From NCBI GenBank assembly GCA_011051745.1, contig DRKO01000190.1:1-8347 (forward strand): a stretch of DNA of 8,347 nt, written 5' to 3'. Positions 6,161 through 8,347 of this stretch are shown here, piece by piece (position 1 is the first letter of the stretch; each line of letters opens with the position of its first letter). The translations under genes were made by a program, and so were the position numbers. The stretch is from Chloroflexota bacterium (lineage in GTDB: Bacteria > Chloroflexota > Anaerolineae > Aggregatilineales > UBA3940). The notes under the pieces were generated by a model that saw only the letters and a list, made by a program, of their open reading frames with translations, was not told the DNA's origin and searched no databases.

Positions 6161-6873
6161 TATTCCTCCAGCGGGCGGACGCCGGTATGTACGGCGATAG
6201 TCCCAAACATGAAGCGGCGATAGCAGACGTTCTCCAGCCCGGCCTCACGCATCAGGGCCGCCAGTTCGTCGGGCGTTTTGAACTGCTCGGTTGATTCCGG
6301 CAGGTAGGCGTAGGCCGATCCGTCACCGGCGACCAGACGCCCCAGCGAAGGAATCACCACCCGGAAGTGGAGCATGATAAGCGGTCGCAGGGGATTATGC
6401 GGCGGCGGGGATGTGTCAAGACAGACGACCCGCCCGCCGGGCCTGACGACTCGAACCTGCTCCCGAAAGGCGGCGAGCACGTCAATGACGTTGCGCATCA
6501 GGTAGCCGGAGACAACCGCATCAAAGGTCGCGTCGGGGAAAGGAAGCGCCAGCGCGTCCGCCTGACACCACAGCACCCGCTCCCCAAGAGAACGACGCTG
6601 ACCGGTGCGCATCATCGGGAGGGAGAAATCCGCGCCGACGGCCATCAGATCGGGGTGCTGGCGGAGGGCCTCAAAGGCGATGTCGCCTGTGCCAGTGGCG
6701 ACATCAAGCAGGCTCCCGTCATCAGGCAGGCCGGCCTGCCGCACCACGTACTCCCGCCAGGCACGGTCGCGGCCAAAGGTCATCAGGCGATTCATCAGAT
6801 CGTAGCGGTGCGCGATGCGCCCGAACATGGCGCGGACGTAAGCGGCGCGTTCATGCCCTTCAAGATGAGTCAC
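6160..6873 (-). CDS. menG: Demethylmenaquinone methyltransferase (MenG/UbiE family)
   Basis: A 237-residue SAM-dependent C-methyltransferase that performs the last step of menaquinone synthesis, directly after MenA. The N-terminal FGRIAHRYDLMNRLMTFGRDRAWR and the C-terminal YAYLPESTEQFKTPDELAALM are both UbiE/MenG signatures. The SAM site is visible as LLDVATGTGDIA (residues 55-66), Asp82 in GADFS, QADALALPFPDATFD (104-118) and VVRPGGRVVCLD (142-153). The start is GTG at 6873, with AAGGGTGA just upstream inside the last codons of the permease gene. Only 3 bases separate it from the permease stop at 6877. The UbiE name also covers ubiquinone methylation; the adjacent menA argues for menaquinone here. 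Confidence 0.93.
   Translation of the reverse strand: MTHLEGHERAAYVRAMFGRIAHRYDLMNRLMTFGRDRAWREYVVRQAGLPDDGSLLDVATGTGDIAFEALRQHPDLMAVGADFSLPMMRTGQRRSLGERVLWCQADALALPFPDATFDAVVSGYLMRNVIDVLAAFREQVRVVRPGGRVVCLDTSPPPHNPLRPLIMLHFRVVIPSLGRLVAGDGSAYAYLPESTEQFKTPDELAALMREAGLENVCYRRFMFGTIAVHTGVRPLEE
6165..6169 (-). promoter_or_regulatory. Ribosome binding site of menA inside the 3' end of menG
   Basis: The minus strand reads GGAGG followed by AATA and then the ATG at 6160. The site is inside the last codons of menG, so menA translation is likely coupled to menG. Confidence 0.6.
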
Positions 6874-6876
6874 GGC

Positions 6877-7635
6877 TCACCCTTCCGCAACATACAGGTG
6901 ACGGTTCACACGGCGCTCAAGCGCATCTACGGCAAAGTAGAGGGCCAGCCCCAGCAACCCCATCGCCAGAATGCCCGCGTACATCTCGGTGTAGCGGAGC
7001 ACCTGATACGTCCTGACGACGATATAGTAGCCCAGCCCGTACTCAGTCAGCGATTGCTCGGCGATGAACAGCACCGCAATCGCCGTCCCGACCGAGATGC
7101 GGAGGGCCGTCAGAACAGCGGGCAGGGAGGCGGGGAGGTATACGAAACGGAACAGTGCCCGTCGGCCTGCCCCCAGAGAGCGCACCGAGAGCACAAGTTC
7201 GGGGAGCAGGTTGGCCGCCTCGTCGCGGACGACGACAAGTATCTGGAAGAACAGAATCAGCGCGATGAGCAGCACTTTCGAAACGTCGGTGATCCCGAAC
7301 AGAACGTAGATCACAGGCAGGAGGACGATCTTGGGGATCGGATAGACGATCGCGATCAGGGGGGCAAATATGCGATCAAGCTGTTGCATCTGCCCCAACC
7401 CCAGCCCGATCGGCGTCGCGGTGAGGACGGCCAGCCCAATCGCCGCCAGGACGCGGGCCGCGCTCGCCAGCAGATGCAGCCCCAGCTCTCCCGGCAGGAG
7501 AGCGAAAAAGACGGGGAGCACCTCGACCGGTGGGGGCAGGATGGGCCGCCTGACAACCCAGGCGAGGGCCTGCCAGAGGGTCAGAAACATCACAAAGCCG
7601 ATGAGCGCGTTCGAGAGAGTCAGCCGTCGTCTCAC
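6877..7635 (-). CDS. ABC transporter permease, NitT/TauT (SsuC/TauC-like) family
   Basis: A 252-residue inner-membrane permease of a binding-protein-dependent importer. About six hydrophobic segments are visible (near residues 10-29, 58-80, 92-113, 119-136, 182-195 and 218-237). The EAA loop that docks on the ATPase is present as SVRSLGAGRRALFRFVYLPASL around residues 150-171, split by the usual glycine. YPIPKIVLLPVIYVLFGI (98-115) is characteristic of the nitrate/taurine/sulfonate/thiamine-precursor group. Substrate cannot be assigned: the same fold carries nitrate, sulfonates, thiamine precursors and riboflavin. The start is GTG at 7635, overlapping the ATPase stop in GTGA. The binding protein is not in view and may lie beyond the right edge. 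It precedes menG by 3 bases, an unusual partner. Confidence 0.9.
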   Translation of the reverse strand: MRRRLTLSNALIGFVMFLTLWQALAWVVRRPILPPPVEVLPVFFALLPGELGLHLLASAARVLAAIGLAVLTATPIGLGLGQMQQLDRIFAPLIAIVYPIPKIVLLPVIYVLFGITDVSKVLLIALILFFQILVVVRDEAANLLPELVLSVRSLGAGRRALFRFVYLPASLPAVLTALRISVGTAIAVLFIAEQSLTEYGLGYYIVVRTYQVLRYTEMYAGILAMGLLGLALYFAVDALERRVNRHLYVAEG

Positions 7636-8347
7636 GTGAGGGTTCCCAGTATCGCGCGTAGCTCCTCGCTCCGCGCCTGAAAAGCAGGCGAGTGACGGTA
7701 GCCCGGCTCGCCCGCGGCAGGGTTCTCTATGACGTACGCTTCCCGGTTGGGAGGATGGCTCAGGGCCAGAACCTTCCGACCCAGAAAGAGCGCCTCTTCA
7801 ATGTTGTGCGTCACAATGACGGTCGTCAGGCTGGCCTCGCGCCGCAGCTCCAGCGTGAGGGCCTGAAGGTTCTCACGGGTGGGCACATCCAGCGCCGAGA
7901 AAGGCTCATCCATGAGCAGAAGGTCCGGCTCAAGCGCCAGCGTGCGGGCGATGGCCGTTCGCTGACGTTGCCCGCCGGAAAGCTGAGAAGGGTATTTGTC
8001 CTGCAGGGATTCGATCCCCAGACGGCGCAGCCAGTAGCTCACCCGCCTGTCCGCAGTGGCCTGATCAACGGCAGAGCCACGCGGCACATGGCGATCATCC
8101 GGCCCGTAGAAGGCCCGGATCGTCAGGCCCAGCGCCGCGTTTTCCCGGACGGTCGCCCAGGGCAACAGTCCGTGATCCTGCAGGATCAGGCCCGTTTCGG
8201 GGCGGGGGCGGGTGATGACCTCCCCCGCGATCCGGATCGTCCCGCCGAGGGGCTGGCGCAGCCCGGCCAGCAGGTAGAGAAGGGTCGTCTTCCCGCAGCC
8301 GGACGGCCCGATAACCGACCACGCCTCACCCCGTGCCACCTGCCAGG
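7632..8347 (-). CDS. ABC transporter ATP-binding protein, NitT/TauT (SsuB/TauB-like) family, 5' end cut by window edge
   Basis: This is the cytoplasmic ATPase that powers the permease encoded immediately downstream. The frame stays open to the window edge. The GTG at 8337-8339 is an internal Val (reading back, ...W-Q-V-A-R-G-E), not the start; roughly 25 N-terminal residues are missing. Numbered from that Val, visible parts are Walker A GPSGCGKT (11-18), Q-loop Gln54 in LILQDHGLLPW, signature LSGGQ (120-124), Walker B DLLLMDEP (139-146 region), D-loop SALD and His178 in VTHNIEEA. QDHGLLPW and the tail YRHSPAFQARSEELRAIL are typical of the nitrate/sulfonate importer group. Between the Q-loop and the signature, residues about 78-95 (YGPDDRHVPRGSAVDQA region) look like an insert of a dozen or so residues. 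Its TGA overlaps the permease GTG by four bases. Confidence 0.93.
   Translation of the reverse strand, partial: WQVARGEAWSVIGPSGCGKTTLLYLLAGLRQPLGGTIRIAGEVITRPRPETGLILQDHGLLPWATVRENAALGLTIRAFYGPDDRHVPRGSAVDQATADRRVSYWLRRLGIESLQDKYPSQLSGGQRQRTAIARTLALEPDLLLMDEPFSALDVPTRENLQALTLELRREASLTTVIVTHNIEEALFLGRKVLALSHPPNREAYVIENPAAGEPGYRHSPAFQARSEELRAILGTLT

Noticed and set aside
6367..7680. Open frame of 437 codons on the plus strand across menG, the permease and the ATPase end
   Set aside because: It crosses three well-supported minus-strand genes. Its product is a polar, His/Gln/Arg-rich mixture typical of antisense translation of membrane protein genes.
8337..8339. GTG as the start codon of the ABC ATPase
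   Set aside because: The frame continues upstream to the window edge (W-Q-V-A-R-G-E), and a start here would leave no beta strands before Walker A, so the codon is an internal valine.

Overview
This is a high-GC bacterial window of chromosomal housekeeping and metabolic genes. I see no tRNA, rRNA, CRISPR, insertion sequence or phage gene. Menaquinone enzymes, a GatCAB-type amidotransferase, a homocysteine methyltransferase/MTHFR fusion and frequent GTG starts would fit a Chloroflexota-like or other GC-rich, menaquinone-using bacterium. That placement is inference, and nothing in the window fixes it.

Layout, left to right. (1) 1-110 (+) is the last 35 codons of a probable FlK-like hotdog thioesterase. 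(2) 111-384 is intergenic. It holds a C-rich, G-poor tract suited to Rho-dependent termination, a possible nested RNA fold (199-255), a sigma70-like promoter (277-305) and a hairpin (326-361) in the leader of the next gene. (3) 385-2265 (+) is a bifunctional homocysteine S-methyltransferase / methylenetetrahydrofolate reductase of the YitJ type. (4) A strong hairpin at 2271-2298 separates it from the convergent gatC-gatA operon (4077 to 2327, minus strand), two of the three subunits of Asp/Glu-tRNA amidotransferase; gatB is not here. (5) 4078-4298 is a divergent regulatory region with an extended -10 promoter for gatCA, a promoter for the next gene, and an imperfect dyad between them. (6) 4299-5246 (+) is an inosine/uridine-preferring nucleoside hydrolase. 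(7) 5243-8347 (-) is one tightly packed operon, read right to left: ABC ATPase (cut by the window edge), ABC permease (NitT/TauT type), menG/ubiE and menA. It meets the nucleoside hydrolase tail to tail, with the two TAG stops sharing one CTAG.

The genes serve methionine/one-carbon metabolism, Gln/Asn-tRNA formation, nucleoside salvage and the last two steps of menaquinone synthesis. The least routine feature is the fusion of a NitT/TauT-type importer with MenG and MenA in one apparent transcription unit, with no other men gene in view. One reading is import of a quinone head-group precursor for prenylation and methylation. That is a hypothesis; the rest looks like ordinary chromosome with a few regulatory elements worth testing.
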